The translations under genes were made by a program, and so were the position numbers. A DNA stretch of 64,000 nt from NCBI GenBank assembly GCA_949358305.1, contig OX442314.1, positions 17,849,060 through 17,913,059 on the forward strand. Reading direction: 5' to 3'. Below the pieces are notes generated by a model. The model did not search any database, was not told the DNA's origin, and saw only the letters and a program-made list of their open reading frames with translations. Shown here one piece after another: positions 1-13,300 of this stretch (positions are counted from its first letter, which is position 1; the number at the start of each line of letters is the position of its first letter). The stretch comes from Strigamia acuminata (Eukaryota; Arthropoda; Chilopoda; Geophilomorpha; Linotaeniidae).

Positions 1-152
1 ACTTCTTTAATGTTACGATTTGTTTACGCCCTATAAAATAGACTAAAGAAGGATAGAAATAAAATAAAAGCTTGCTGGCCTAAATGAGGATAACTAGGGC
101 ACAACCTAAAGCTCTGAAGTCTTTTCTTTAGCCAGAGAGATTACTGAGTTTG

Positions 153-446
153 AATGTAATCTCGACTGGGTTTAGCTGAAGCGTAGTGTAACTATAAGTG
201 GAGCGAATGATAACCAAATATCTCAAACGATGTAATCGGAGGTGTAACGATTAATCACGGTTAATCACTTTTTATTCTTCTTCGTATCGCTTGATTATGT
301 ATTTTCTTTAGTTTACACCTGGTGTGACCCAGTCAGTGGCGCCATCTCCTGTAACACCTCCGATTACATCATTTAAATGATATCCGGCTATCATTCGCTT
401 CGCTTCGTAACAACGCTTCGGCTTTACTAAGCCAAGATTAAATTCT
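153..446. repeat. imperfect inverted repeat (foldback-like)
   Basis: The segment at about 153-253 reappears as its reverse complement at about 345-446, with shared blocks such as GCGAATGATA and GATGTAATCGGAGGTGT separated by short differences. The spacer is about 90 bp. This looks like an old non-autonomous hairpin element. No coding sequence is evident; the 80-codon open frame on the minus strand here lies inside the repeat. Arm limits are by eye. Confidence 0.6.
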
Positions 447-589
447 ACGAAACTACATTTTCCACAGATCAGATTCACATTCCACTTGAGATTTGCACCA
501 TTCGTATGAAGAAACAATGTATTGGGCTCTGAATATTTTACAAACCGCAATTAAAAATTGAAGAAATGCGATCATATGTTGTTAGTTGT

Positions 590-787
590 ATTAAATTTGA
601 AAAATGGCATAAATGGCGCGATTATTTTAATAAAACCTACCGTTACAAAATTTAATATTTACCATAGGCTTTTCGTGGTACTTAACCACTGACGATGATC
701 GATAGATCGAAAGGCCTTTGGTAAATATTACATTTTGTAGTTTTTATTGAAAAATTCGCGCTATTTATGTCATTTTTCAAAATTTAT
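590..787. repeat. short inverted repeat (MITE-like foldback)
   Basis: Arms at about 590-672 and 718-787 are reverse complements with a few mismatches; both contain TTTGAAAAATG and AATATTTACC. The loop is about 45 bp. Size and structure fit a miniature inverted-repeat element. No target-site duplication could be assigned with confidence. Confidence 0.6.
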
Positions 788-1966
788 TTCATGTAGGAGA
801 TGTACGCATTGATTTATGTTTTTAGTGGTGGTGCTTGCAGTTAAACATGTTTTGTTGTTTGAATTTAGTGTGCATGCCCACTGCGACTGAAAACAGACTA
901 AATCAGCTGCCATTATTGATGTTAGATGGCGAAAAGCATTTAAATGTGCTGTTTAGTCTAAATTACTTCATGAATGCGCTTACCGTAGTAACCGGAATCA
1001 GCTCTTTTGGTTTAATTATATCTTTACATCTAAAATCTGCAAGCGTTTAGAAATTTTTTTTTGAAAATTGATGATGAGATCGTTTAGACATTCACATCGG
1101 TAATTTCTAGTCATTGCTGATGTTGAAGAATAAAAACTCGCTGTCAGTTTGAAGGTCGATTAAAGGCTTGTTTAAGGATTGGAGCAAAGTTTAGTCTGGA
1201 TATAATTGATTCAGGTGGGAAATGAATTGTTTTTGTTCTTTCTGTATTTTTCTTTCTTTCTTTCTTTTTCTCCTTCTCTTTTTTTTGTAGTCTTGTTTTT
1301 ATCGGCTTTTGTCATTTGACTTTTAATCTTCAATTCTTATTTGTGAAAATTGAAAATGTTAGTCGCAAAGCAACAGGCTACTCCTAGTTTTTAGTTGATT
1401 GCACGCCCAAGTCTTCTACTGTATTTAAGAGAAAAGAATTCGTTTCGAGTTTGATAATTTTAAACTAAACAAGTTTGATTTCTATACATTCCTTCAGCAT
1501 CAACATGCCGATGTCTGCGAGTCTGCGACAATATTTATTCTCTTTGCACGATGTCTTTAAAAAAAATTTAATAATAAAACGATATCTTCTGTCCTTTTTT
1601 CCTGGTCGATACCATGGTTTCCATTTCTCTAAGTCAATATTTTGGAGCAAAGCGCAAGCTGATGATAAATTATTGATGAAAAGATTACTTTTTGTTGGTA
1701 ATTTTGGCTTTGATTGCTCTTAAGTTTGAAGCGAGATCCAATAGAAAGTCAACATTACCAACACTACCAAATTACACCTTACTTCACTTAACACACATGC
1801 CCATTTATTTGAGGTGCCAAAACTCAATGACCTCTGCCCAGCAATATTCTCTTTTTACTTTTTACTCACATTACTATTAATTCAGTGTTCATGCTCAGCC
1901 AAAAGCGTTTCCTACCCATTTACTAGAATGGGATTGACATATTGATTTTCCTAGTGCGAGTGCCTG

Positions 1967-1980
1967 CCACCAGATGGCGC
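1967..1980 (+). promoter_or_regulatory. CTCF-like motif, full match
   Basis: CCACCAGATGGCGC fits all 14 positions of the bilaterian CTCF core CCASYAGRKGGCRS. Related sites occur at 3205, 339 (minus), 34748 (minus), 36297 (minus), 41649 and 41702, all between genes. Whether the protein binds here is inference. Confidence 0.45.
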
Positions 1981-3204
1981 CACAAGTTTACCCAGTGGGA
2001 GAATTATGGCAGAAATAGATATTAAAACATACTGCCTGCCAGTGCTGTTGGAGAAATTTTCGTAATTTAATGAGAAACATGATTTAGAGGTCTAATTTGA
2101 CACAATACTATTGTTTCAACACTAGACTAGAGTAGCCCATATTTTCGGTGTAATCAATCAAATAAAAGTGTTTTATCAGTTTTCTTCACTCACTTTTGTT
2201 ACGGTGTTTTATTGATCAGTTCACAGCGGGAGGAAGAAGTATTTCTTTTAGTAGGCAATTCATATGGTAGATGTTCTTTTGCGTTCGTCTATCGATGAGT
2301 TTTCCCTCTTAATTCCCATCAGTTTGTGCCTTGCTAGTGGGTTTACGAACAGCCACGCAAAACCACGGTGCAAATCCGTTTGTTCCCTCCCTTTTCTGAT
2401 CATTGCATAGTTTAAGGAGCCCCTCGTGCATGCCCAAGAAGTAGGCGGGTTGAGGGTGGAAGAGATTTTTGCGCCTCTTTGCACACCCAGATGTTCACTT
2501 TCCCAAAGATATCTGCAAGATGAAGGGATGCACAAGAATTTCATTCCATTTGGGTTCATCTCGTCTCCTCTTTCTTTTTTACGCCTTCTTTTTATATTTT
2601 TTTTTTTGTTTGATGCAATTGGGTTTTTGTTGAGCTGATGGAACATCTATTCCGAGTTAGTCGTCTTTCTATCCTTTTTATCTTTGGGTGCAATCATTTT
2701 GAAAGTTTTCTCGAGATTGAGGTAAAGTGCAGTTTCAGTTTTGCTTTACCTCAGGATAATTAACTGTGTCGGGAGCGTTTTGCTCGCTCATTTCTCGTAT
2801 GATTTAAAGCGAATTCCAGACTGCTTTGTAGCAGTGAATAAATTAGATCCAGCGCTATGCGACAATGACAGACATTAAGCTAGGCACTTGACACTTATAA
2901 TCACAACCTTTTGGCTTGATAATTTATGGCACGGACTAATTGTAGGTACCTTTCCACTTGCTATTAATTAGTCCCTCAAGTATCATATAATATAAGCGCA
3001 ATATCAGAACGGGTGAGATTTGAAATATGGGATCAGCTTCAACAAATTCCGTGCATAGTTCGCAACAATTTTTTTTACCCCTTTTTCTCGTTAACATTGT
3101 TAATTGATATTTGGAAACAAGAATAATGAATTAAATTCTTGGTTTTAACGATGGAGGGCGCTAGAATGCAGAGGCGCGAAACATCTATTTGTTTTCTCAG
3201 CCAC

Positions 3205-3218
3205 CCGCCAGATGGCGA
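3205..3218 (+). promoter_or_regulatory. CTCF-like motif, 12 of 14
   Basis: CCGCCAGATGGCGA differs from the core consensus at the third and last positions. It has the same orientation as the site at 1967, about 1.2 kb away. Confidence 0.35.
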
Positions 3219-4865
3219 CACTAAACACTCCGTAAATAACCCATGCCTTAACTCCAAAGTTTAATATTTAATTCGAAGGGATTGGGAAACATTCAGTTGC
3301 TGCTCTCTTTATTATGAATGTTTGGGTTGGGTGAAGATTTATATTTAAATTAATACACTTCAATGGTTTTAAGCTCTAACAGAATTGAAAAGTTAAAAAT
3401 TAAAATTTTGCTTCGTAGTTATTACTTGGGTGTTTGTGCAGCACGAAGATGAGAGAAACGATAATGCTGTCAGATTTTCCGGACAGTCTTATATTACCAA
3501 TATGTTCATGGTACGTAAAAATTTGAACACGTAGCATTGCTGGAAAAATTGATACAGCATTTTGTTTTTTATTATCGGCGTGTTGCATAAACTTGACGCT
3601 TTAATGGTGTAATTCGTTTTGTTAAGCAACAAAATAAAAAAAAGTAGGAAAAAAGAGCCATTTGTAGATGTTCCTTTACAATCAATTTTTTAAATGCTGA
3701 CATATGATGCAGTCATTATTGGCTTTCGAAATGGCCCTTCGAGTTGGTCACGAGTCACGAGAACAACATGTGCGCTAAATGTTATAATTATCATATCAAG
3801 GCTTAGCCTAATAGGTTTATCTCTGAAGTGTAGGCATTAAAGCGTAATTTATGTCAAACTGACGGTTAATAATAAAATTTGTATCGATTATTATCAAATA
3901 CTGATATGTTAATTGAGTAATTTTTAAAGATCTAGTATTGATTTGCACTTTAATTTTCTCTCTGATCAAAAAGGAGTTGAATGCAGTTAATCAATAAGCT
4001 GGCGTCGCCTTTTGAGAGTTGGTATTCTCTTGACTGTTTTCTGTCTTAAACTCTGTTTAATGGACGTTTGATACGGGCCTGAGGGATTCCATTAATCATG
4101 CACCCCATTCTTCTTTTTTTTAAAGAGAACTTAGAGCTTTTTTCTCACAATTCCCAAAGGTTTGTGGTATGGAATATGTTTGCAGGAGCAAAGTTCTTTA
4201 GTCAGCAGTTTGCTAGTGATAGTATAGTGCTAGATGGTGGCTGATCCCAAGGGTTGGAACACGACTGAACTCACTAGCCTAAACTCTATTTACAAATGAA
4301 GCAAGAAAGCAAACTCCCGTTTGTCAACTGAGGAGTGTTAAGGCTGTATTATGTACCGTCATGTTACTCGTAGTGGCAGACATCTTGAAAGCTATTATAC
4401 ATTGACCGTTTGTAGATAGATATTTAGTTCTTATTAAAATGACGCATGCCATATTTAAAACTAAAACTTTACACTAGTTTCACGGAGATATTACAGTAAT
4501 TTAAAACTATACGTGGCTTTATGAATGGAGCTACTAACAAGGAGACCGCAAGAGTGTGTAATTCACAATTGTTAAAATTATTGTTAAATAAAGTATTCAC
4601 ACGACCTGAGCAATGTTTCTTTCTTATATTTAAATGCACCTCTCTCTCACATTGTTACAAACAGTTACAACACTCAGAATTCTTTACTGTGTGTTGAAAC
4701 ACCATTTTTTGATTTTTTGAGTAAAAAGGTCAAGTGTAGCACTACACTTGGTGATTAGCCTGTTCAAACCTTACTCTGGAACCCAGATAATTTGATATCA
4801 CATGACATATGACATCACAACTTTGTTCATCAACATGACTGCCTGCTTGAAGGCAACAATAGTGT

Positions 4866-4937
4866 GTCGCGGTGGCCCAGTGGTTGAGGCAATGCACCAG
4901 GAATCTTTTTACACAGGTTCAAATCCTGTTGCCTCCG
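4866..4937 (+). other. tRNA-Ser/Leu-like sequence in left arm
   Basis: An A-box match (TGGCCCAGTGG), a D-stem GCC/GGC, and a B-box (GGTTCAAATCC) with a perfect five-pair T stem (ACAGG/CCTGT) are present. The acceptor stem does not pair (GTCGCGG against TGCCTCC) and the anticodon stem is broken, so it is unlikely to be a working tRNA. It fits a tRNA-derived SINE head. A T-rich tract from about 4940 would stop RNA polymerase III. Confidence 0.5.
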
Positions 4938-5110
4938 AAAATTTTTATTTTTATTTTTTTTTTATTTTTAGCAGTAAAGTTGATGTTTGATATTTTATAT
5001 TTGTTTTTTAAAAAATTTTAATATAATTAATTTTAATTTTTTAACATATATAAAATATCAAACATCAACATTACTGCTAAAAATAAATAAAAAATAAAAG
5101 TAAAATTTTT

Positions 5111-5182
5111 TGGAGACAACAGGATTTGAACCTGTGTAAAAAGATTCCTGGTGCATTGCCTCAACCACTGGGCCACCGCGAC
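5111..5182 (-). other. tRNA-like sequence in right arm
   Basis: Mirror copy of the sequence at 4866-4937, with A and B boxes unchanged and one or two differences near the 3' end (GTCTCC for GCCTCC). Transcription from both copies would converge on the centre of the palindrome. Confidence 0.5.
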
Positions 5183-5511
5183 ACACTATTGTTGCCTTCA
5201 AGCAGGCAGTCATGTTGATGAACAAAGTTGTGATGTCATATGTCATGTGATATCAAATTATCTGGGTTCCAGAGTAAGGTTTGAACAGGCTAATCACCAA
5301 GTGTAGTGCTACACTTGACCTTTTTACTCAAAAAATCAAAAAATGGTGTTTCAACACACAGTAAAGAATTCTGAGTGTTGTAACTGTTTGTAACAATGTG
5401 AGAGAGAGGTGCATTTAAATATAAGAAAGAAACATTGCTCAGGTCGTGTGAATACTTTATTTAACAATAATTTTAACAATTGTGAATTACACACTCTTGC
5501 GGTCTCCTTGT

Positions 5512-6560
5512 AAGCTTATTAATGTCGGTTGCATCAATCATTCAGGGCGCAAGCTGTAAATTCCATACTGAATATTGCAGGAGGAAAAATGATGAAGTTG
5601 GTAGCGTTGACACTTTACGTGTGTGTGCGGTTGGTAGCGTTTACAATGCTGATAGAATTTTCCTCGCACAACAATTTTGTTTGTGTTAATGTAATTTTGT
5701 GTTTGTGTGTGAATTGTGGCTCAGATCGATGAAAGGTCGTGCGTCATTTTCTGTTGATGCGTTGTTATTGAGTTTGCTGCTTAGTTGTTTATTACGGTCT
5801 TTCCTCTTCGTTTATCATTCTTTATTCCGTTGGGTGTATATTGGCCGGTGCCAAATAAATAGTTATAGTTTGTATGTTGGCTGTTTTTGTGGATGAAACA
5901 AATTGGTGCGGGTCTTGTATTTCCGTCACGTTGGATTTAGCAGAAAAGAACGAAGACAAATTTGCAAGGTTTAAATAACGACAACTCTAAGATTTATGGG
6001 TGGTGCTACTCTAACAGAATTTCGATACTTGCAAGCACAGAAGGCCTAAGACAAAGAAAGAAAAGTAAAGCAGGGGAGTTTTTGTTAAACAATTTAAAAG
6101 AATACTAAAACCTGATAAATCAATAGCCGAGAAGGGCGAAAACCTTTGTTGCTTGCTTTAGTTTATTGCATTAAGTCTCTAGTTGTCCAATAGAAGTTGT
6201 GTTTTCGAAATGCACGTGATTTGCTTTTATTTATTTATCACTCAATGGACGAAATGGTATTGAGTGCCTCGATATATTACGATGAAAGCAAAGGTGATAA
6301 ACCTTAAGGCAGAAGCAGAAGCGAGAGCACGTTTACAAGTTTGGTTGCCTCGGTGTGTGTGTGGGCAAAATCGATATTTTATCCGCTTGATTGTGCCGTT
6401 GGTGGAAGCAGGTGAAGTCGATCGTCATTCGGTACACATCTCCAGTTAGCGATGCAACAAATTCAGCACATGTGCTTAATTCGTGCACTGTAATATTCGA
6501 AACGTGCGAGTGACTGTCGCTGTTGCGTTTGTAGCATTTTAATTTGTCTAGCATAGCTGT
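5512..6560. other. non-coding upstream of agrin
   Basis: Only short overlapping open frames without domains are present. No repeats of note and no convincing promoter elements were seen. Confidence 0.4.
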
Positions 6561-7040
6561 AATGAAAGTGACGAAGGTGACGAAGTGTCAATGTTGATTT
6601 GGTGGGCCCGGTAAAACACGCGGTTTACGCGCTTTTCTCTTTCTCTCTGGTGCACTAGCACGTCTATCTCCACCCTCCTTCTATTGATCGGGCTGGGAGT
6701 TGAGTCCGCTAGTTGAGACGAGCTGCCATGCTCTTTGTCGGCACAGAAAGCACGAGGCTTGAATGGCTCCATGCACCGCATGGTAGACTCGGGTCTAGTT
6801 GAACGATAGGCCAATGAATCAGCAGTGGATGACATCATCATCATCATCATCTCCTTTTCTTCCATCCATCCACACTTGGGGATGAAAGGTGGTGTGAAGC
6901 GTATTGCGCCTGCGCCACGTGAGTCGATGTGCACCTTGCCTTCTTTTTCTCCGGAAGATGATGCCATGACCCTTGACCTTGTCAGTGCGGTCCGTGACCC
7001 TTGCGCGTTGCGAATCTCAAGCGGCTGTATGTGATCAGCC
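6560..7040 (+). promoter_or_regulatory. likely agrin promoter/5' UTR region
   Basis: GC content rises sharply relative to both flanks, and CpGs are frequent. An NRF1-like GCGCCTGCGC at about 6906-6915 and an E-box CACGTG at 6916-6921 lie within it, as does an ATC microsatellite near 6836-6852. An in-frame TGA at 7032-7034 precedes the proposed agrin start codon. The transcription start is not defined. Confidence 0.35.
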
Positions 7041-7377
7041 ATGAGGTTGTCGTTCTTGTTGCATCACCTGCTTTTGCTCACCTGTTCGTGCGTGTATGTA
7101 GTGCTGCAGTTTGCTCATTCGTGCTATATTTTTCCTAAAGCGGTCAAAGACCCGTGCGAAAACAAGGTTTGTCGGTTCGGTGCTCGATGTGTGCCCGCCA
7201 TGGACGGACGAACGGCAGAGTGTACTTGCCCGGACAAATGCCCCTCGTACGGCGATCACCGGGGCTCGTTGCCTGTTTGTGCCAGCGATGGCAAAGATTA
7301 TCCAAACGTTTGCGAGTTGCGTAGAGCAGCGTGTCAAAACATGAAGGACATTGAAGAGCGATACCAAGGAAAATGCG
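7041..7377 (+). other. agrin exon 1: signal peptide and follistatin/Kazal module 1
   Basis: The first 28 residues are a strong secretion signal ([17 protein letters not shown] and following). Residues about 38-112 form a follistatin-like module ending in a Kazal domain with [20 protein letters not shown]. The exon ends phase 1 at GCG/GTAAGT. An AG at 7140-7141 with an upstream pyrimidine stretch would also give a phase-1 start, so an alternative acceptor is possible. Confidence 0.7.
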
Positions 7378-10300
7378 GTAAGTCAAATATCTTTTATTTT
7401 TAATTTTTGATTTTTTGATTTTTTCCTTTCTTTTTGGATTTGGGATTTGCAATTTAAAGCATGATGGGTTTAAATGGGAAAATTTGCATTTTAATTTGGT
7501 CAATTACTTTCGAATCGAAGATGCAAATGGGATTCTTTTTTTATTATGGAATTTTTATATTTTAGGGGACACATTTTCATAAAAAAATTTAAATATTAAT
7601 GTTGTTTAGCATTTAATTACAACTTAAATTTGTTTTCTCAGAACACGGTGTAAAAATTATCATAATGTTTAGACTTATTTAAATTAAAAACACGTGGTTA
7701 TGGCGGTATTAAGGTCTCTGCAAACATGAAATAATCTTTGGAGATTGGGACTTAATTGAAATTCACTTATGGTAAGTAATTGAGCACTTTTCCTCCTAAA
7801 TGGTCCGAGAAAAAAGCCTTTCTCCTCGGTTACCACAAACTTTCTTTAAAATTAACGTCGGCGAATAGAGGTGATAAATGTGCCCAAACGAGCACATGGT
7901 CCAAATGTGATGATTAAAGAAGGAGCAAAGAACTAATTATATTATAACCATTGAGTTCTTATAACATGATAGAAAAATTTCAGTGGTTTGGAAATAATAT
8001 TTATATCCGTATAATTTTTTTTTCTTTTGAGCTACGTGGGAAGAAAAGTGTTGGGATAGAAAATTTCTTATATCCGGCTGGATGATGACAGATGCTGAAC
8101 CATTTGAAAATGGGGCTGCCGTAACGCCTCTTTCCACTTGGTTCTTTTTTATCATCATCGCTTCAAACTTCTTTTCTGCTGCCTACATCTTTTGCTATAT
8201 ATTTTTTATTTATATCTATTTTCATTTTTTCTTTTTTTAGAAAAATGTTAAATGTGGCATAATTTTACTGCTCGTTAAAACCGTTTCTTTTATCTTTAAT
8301 TTGGGATAATAAAGAAACTTACCATTAGACAATTCCTGGAATATTTTCTCCTCTCTTGTGACAAGTTAAGTTGAACTAATAAAATTTATGATTTTCTGGC
8401 AATGTTATTAAATATTTAAATGAGGAAAAGCTAACCATTTATTGTCAGGCGAATAAATTAATGAATTCCCAGGAAATGATACAAATAAAAAATTAATGAT
8501 TATTTTAAAATTAACCTCTTCTTATTAAATTTACTTCTATTTTTAATGTATTCTGCCGGTTACAGCAGTTTATTTGGATAGTTGCGTGTGTTCAACTGTA
8601 ACGATGAAACGTGGAGGTCAATTTAAGTAAATTAGCCAACACTGTGTAATTAAAACGTTTCTCTATGATGAAAGTGAAGCTGGGAAGAGCAAATCAATTT
8701 TAGAGTTTGAAGACCTCCGTTCATTTGCAGTCTGCGATACGAGAGCAGTGGATTAATGCTTAATTTTTATCTTTGGGCCGGAAATTACATCACGGTTCGG
8801 TCAAAAAAAAAGCGAAGGAAATGAAGAAAATTCTTCCTTCCCTGGGCAACTTTTACTTGCTTCAATTCTGTAAAGAAACATAAAAGGAGAGGGAAAATAG
8901 CTCGTTTCATTTCACCCATTTAGGATATAATAGACTCGATTTCTGGTGGAAACTGGAAATAGGATGGGAAATTGATTTTTTTTCTACTTCTTCTTTCTGT
9001 TTTAGAATTTTATTTACTCAAGTTATTTTAATAAAAATTGAAAGTGAAAAAAAAAATTATTTGCTGTAATGCTACGGGCGTTGACATTTGTGGAAATAAG
9101 GGGAATGAGTTGCTGTTTCTTTTTTTACTTTTTGACACCTTTTTTTGCTTTGTCACCTTCCATCTTGGGTATGAGATGAGTTGCTATGACAACCGTCCCA
9201 AATGGAAGATGCGAAGTCAGTGAGCCAGTTGGAACTGTAGAGGTTTGTGTCACTGATGCTAAAAAAAATTTCTGAAATGAATGACGATAGGCAAGACGAT
9301 CTTACCCACGTCGGAACAATCTTTTTAAATATAATCATAACTGAAATTTATTTTAAATAGATAAGGTCATTTTGATTTATTTTGATAAAAGGCAGAAAAT
9401 GGTTGAAATATGTAAAATGTGAAATATGTAAAAATGTAAAATTTATTTGCCTAGTATAATTTTAATTTTGCTTCATAATTACTAGCATAATTTGTAATTT
9501 ATTGCAAATGCTCTAATAGAACGCGGGATGGCCATTCGAACCGTATCCTAAAGGGTATAAATTGAATAAACGACTAAATTCAATATCTAAATGGAACAAA
9601 GCGACTAAATTCAATATCTAAATTGAACAAAACGAATAAAATAAATGTCTAAATTGGTCAAGAACATTATAAAAAAAATTGGGGGGGGGATTTAGGTTTT
9701 GACAATAAAACATCGGCGTTCTATTTACAGTAAATTATTGTATACATATATAATTATAAAATTAAAATTAAACATGAGAAAATTATTATTAATAATTTAT
9801 ATAATTTATATAATTTTTAGTATTCTGCTCCTTCATGTTTTGTGTACACATGGGCTTTTATGAACGTGCACAGGGAGTCAGAGGTTTGCTTTATGCTCGC
9901 GAATTATGTTCATGTTTTATTCAGTACAAAACAGTTTCAGCTTCTACATTTAGTCAGGTTTTGAATTGAGATGGAAGGAATTTTTTTTTTTTTGAAATTT
10001 AATTTAAAAATTCTCATTTTCTTTGTAAAATGTAAAACGCCAAACAAATTATCTTTTGCCTGTGCTTTCAAACATTGAATCATAGTTGTCATGGGATTTA
10101 TGCACTTCAAAAATGCGTGTAATTTTTTTTAAATGTAAATTCCAGGTAATCTTTTGACTTTTACCTATTTCCATTAATGTGAGTAAACATGTTTTCAAGT
10201 TAAAAGCTCTGTGGCAAGTTTGCAGTCATGCTGCTGAATTATTCCATTTGATGGGCAACATTTCCAGAAAAAAGTTCTGCTGACCAATGCTCAACAGAAC

Positions 10301-13300
10301 TTTTTTTCTCCATCTCCTTGGCAGGAAAGCTTGATTTAATAAAATCAGGCGGTGCTTTTACTTCGACGGAAAAAAATCCCGTTTTTCTTTTTTTTACGCC
10401 AGAAATGACCGAAACGGTTCCATTAGTTGGACGAAAAAGAACGAAATTAATAAATTATCAGTTGTTTTCAAGAAGGGCATTTTCTATTAATTAGTGAACC
10501 CTCGTTTGCAGCATTTGTAGTAATCCTAATCTTGATGAAAGTGTCCATTGATCATCCCCCGAACCCGCCCTTTTTCCGACCTCATGTGTCACCGTGCTAA
10601 TTGTGTTAGTGTCCACCATGCGTTTCCTCCTTCTTTTCTTCTTTCCACACTCGCCCCTTGTTATCGAGGGAAAACCACAAAAGATCGACCAGGTGGAAAT
10701 TACGCCTTTGGTCAACTGCTTCTAATACCAGTGCCAGCAAAAGCAGCTGCAATATTAAATTGAAAGCGTGTTTATTTTCATGGTGAAAATGTTAGTTCAT
10801 CTAATACGTATTGTATTTTACGCTCTCTTGGTTAAATATTACTAAATATGGAAAATTATTACTTTAGGGGGAAAAGACGGCAAAGTAATCAAGTTTGCTA
10901 TTTATAGAGAAGCGCTTGGATCAACGTAAACTCAATTAAGAATTCTTTTTCTCCTTTTTTTTTACCCTGTTCTCGTCTGAAAACAAGGTTTGAATGTGAA
11001 AAAGGCGGCATGTTATTGGTTCAATTTCACCATGATCTCGTTTCTGTGGGTTCCCTAGTACCGATACTCAATCTTAATCTACAATTGCACGTGGCAAGCG
11101 CAGGGCGACCAGTGATAAACAGTTGATCTGATAATATCATGATATGTTGCTTAAATTCTCCTGTGGAAGCTGAGCAAATATTGCAGTGCTGGGTTGGGTT
11201 TTTTATTGATAACATGGGACTAGGGATTTTTTTTCTTCTTCTGAATGTAGCCAGTTTATCAGTGACGCTGTGTGTTTCTTTGATGAGTGGTTTTAAGAGC
11301 CTGAAATGACGACAGACGCGACTCGGTTGAAATTATAACCCCCACATTGTCGTTTCTCATCGTCTTTAGACCGTGGTAGAACGGCTTAAATGTGACATGG
11401 AGCTACAAATCGTACTTCTTATCATCGTTGTGTTGGTGTACATTTGTGTAGAGTAGAAATTATCTAGAAACTCATGCGGATAATTAGTCGAGATGTGTAT
11501 TAATTAATAAACGATTGTTTACGAGGCCAATTTTAGCCGGCGCAAACTACAAAAACATCGCGTTCATTTTCTCTATTCAAATTGCTCATGTAAACAGCGG
11601 AAGAAATCGAATTTGGAGCGTGCAATTCAGTCGAGTTAGGGTTGAAGAAAACGCCAATCGAAGAACTATTTCTTTGAGATTCATCGTTTTATTCGCTTCT
11701 CTGACTAAATAGAAAGCAGGGATAATGGCAGACGAAGAACTTTTTCTTTTTTTTTTATTGTTGATTGCTGTTCGCTGAAAAATGCAGAAATAATGCGAGT
11801 ATTAGTACACTGATGTGAAAACAATTTTACAACTTCAATCAGAACGGTTCAACGACCTCCCTTTTGACTGTGAGACCTCTATTTGGACTCCCATCTCTTC
11901 ATTGGCATACTGCCCGCTGTTGGCTTGTCGTAGGGGTTTTCCGGGCCCATGAATCATCAAAAACTCATACGATGAAATTATTGTCAGAATCAATCAAGAA
12001 ATAAACTTTAAAAAATTGTGTAGGTAATTATTTATCATCTGAAATAGAACATCTGTTTTAAGTGAAGGGATTACAATGTTGTATTTATTATTCAAATGAT
12101 TGATAATAGTCTTTATTATACGAGAAATGAAATGTCTGGCTTATTCATTCAGAGTTGAATGAAAAATTTGTTTTGCAGCATTCTGGCTTTTCTTGCGTTT
12201 GATCAATAAACTTTTTTTTTTTTTTTTTTATTTTATTTCTTACTTCTACTGCGAGAATCTCTTGATAGTCAGGCTGTGGTTGCTAGGGTGCACTGATGCT
12301 TCCAAACCCCAATTCAATCAAGTTAGGTCCCAGGTAAGAATTCTTTTGGGGCTGAAATCTTCCTCCTTGCTTATCTGTTTATCACTTGGGTTTTCGGTAA
12401 GATAAAATAAGCCGCTCCTCGGTTTAATTTTCTATTTGTTTTTGAAACGAAAAGGAAATTGTTATGTGCAATAAAAGTGAAGGAATATGTAATGGCATCA
12501 ACAGCGAAAAATAAAGTACGCAGTTCTCGAGCGCTGATAATTGTAATGAATGTTTTAAAAGCGTACAGGATGCCAGTTCACACGTACAAATCTCTAAAGA
12601 CCGACTTTGGATTTAATCTGAATTTAGTGAATGGTCGAGTTTGCATATTAAATGCCAGCTTACGATCAATAATTGTGTGTGTTTGAGCATTTAGCTGAAT
12701 TAACCAAGAGGAAAAGGCTTAGGCTGATTCGGAAGTTAAATATTTACCACATTGTACGAATTTGCCGCCGGAGATTGAGCATCAAAGGAAGCTATATACA
12801 TGAAATTTGCTTGATGTCATAACTGAGACTCCTTGGTAATGAAATTTCACTCTTATCAGCTTGAAGCAGACGACAACTTTAAAGGTGATTTCACAAATCG
12901 CCGAAGGACTCTTCTTGTCTCACGTTTGTGCAGCGACTGGAGACGTGGAAACGTATTTATGTCTTGGAGAGTGATTCTGTATCTTTCCAGTTATCGATTG
13001 TTTACTGTCTCACATTTTCACTTTTAGCAGAGTGGTTGTTTCGAGCCCAAGTCAATAATACACTGTTTCCAGGCTTTCTACATAACCCTCTTGTCAATCA
13101 CTGTATAGAAGTAATTTAAGGCTTTCGTTGAGCTTTAGAACTATTGTAAACAAGACATGAGACCAATCTTCGTGAAGAGAAAATCTCATTGCATGTGATG
13201 GCATGAGAAAATTTTATTGCTGCTCTGTTTTGTCTGTATCAAGTTATATAGGCAGTCTTTTGTTGGTGTTTGCTGTGTGAGATTGTGCGTGTCCTTATTA

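Larger units (their letters stand above)
790..4536. other. non-coding stretch upstream of palindrome
   Basis: AT-rich sequence with low-complexity pyrimidine runs (TTTC repeats near 1253-1275) and only short open frames. The longest, 128 codons on the minus strand at 2260-2646, has a basic low-complexity start and no recognisable domain. Two CTCF-like sites lie at 1967 and 3205. No gene could be supported. Confidence 0.5.
4537..5511. repeat. 975-bp near-perfect palindrome with tRNA-like arms
   Basis: The left arm (4537 to about 5004) and right arm (about 5044-5511) are reverse complements with only scattered differences, concentrated in the T-rich stretch near the centre. They pair around position 5024. 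The 40-bp centre is itself an AT-rich, nearly self-complementary sequence. Similarity extends a few bases past the outer ends with a small indel. Each arm carries a tRNA-like sequence oriented toward the centre. The two 62-codon open frames at 4802-4990 and 5058-5246 are mirror copies of the same arm and are not genes. It may be a foldback element or a recent inverted duplication. Confidence 0.85.

Noticed and set aside
2260-2646. 128-codon minus-strand ORF
   Set aside because: Lys/Arg-rich low-complexity start, no domain, no splice context or polyadenylation signal that supports it.
4866-4937. Functional tRNA gene
   Set aside because: Acceptor and anticodon stems do not pair; only the D and T regions are preserved.
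4802-5246. Two nearly identical 62-codon ORFs in opposite orientation
   Set aside because: They are mirror copies of palindrome arms that contain a tRNA-like sequence, not protein genes.
7111-7503. Alternative-frame and antisense ORFs over agrin exon 1
   Set aside because: They are shadows of the Cys-rich agrin frame, whose splice phases agree with the next exon.
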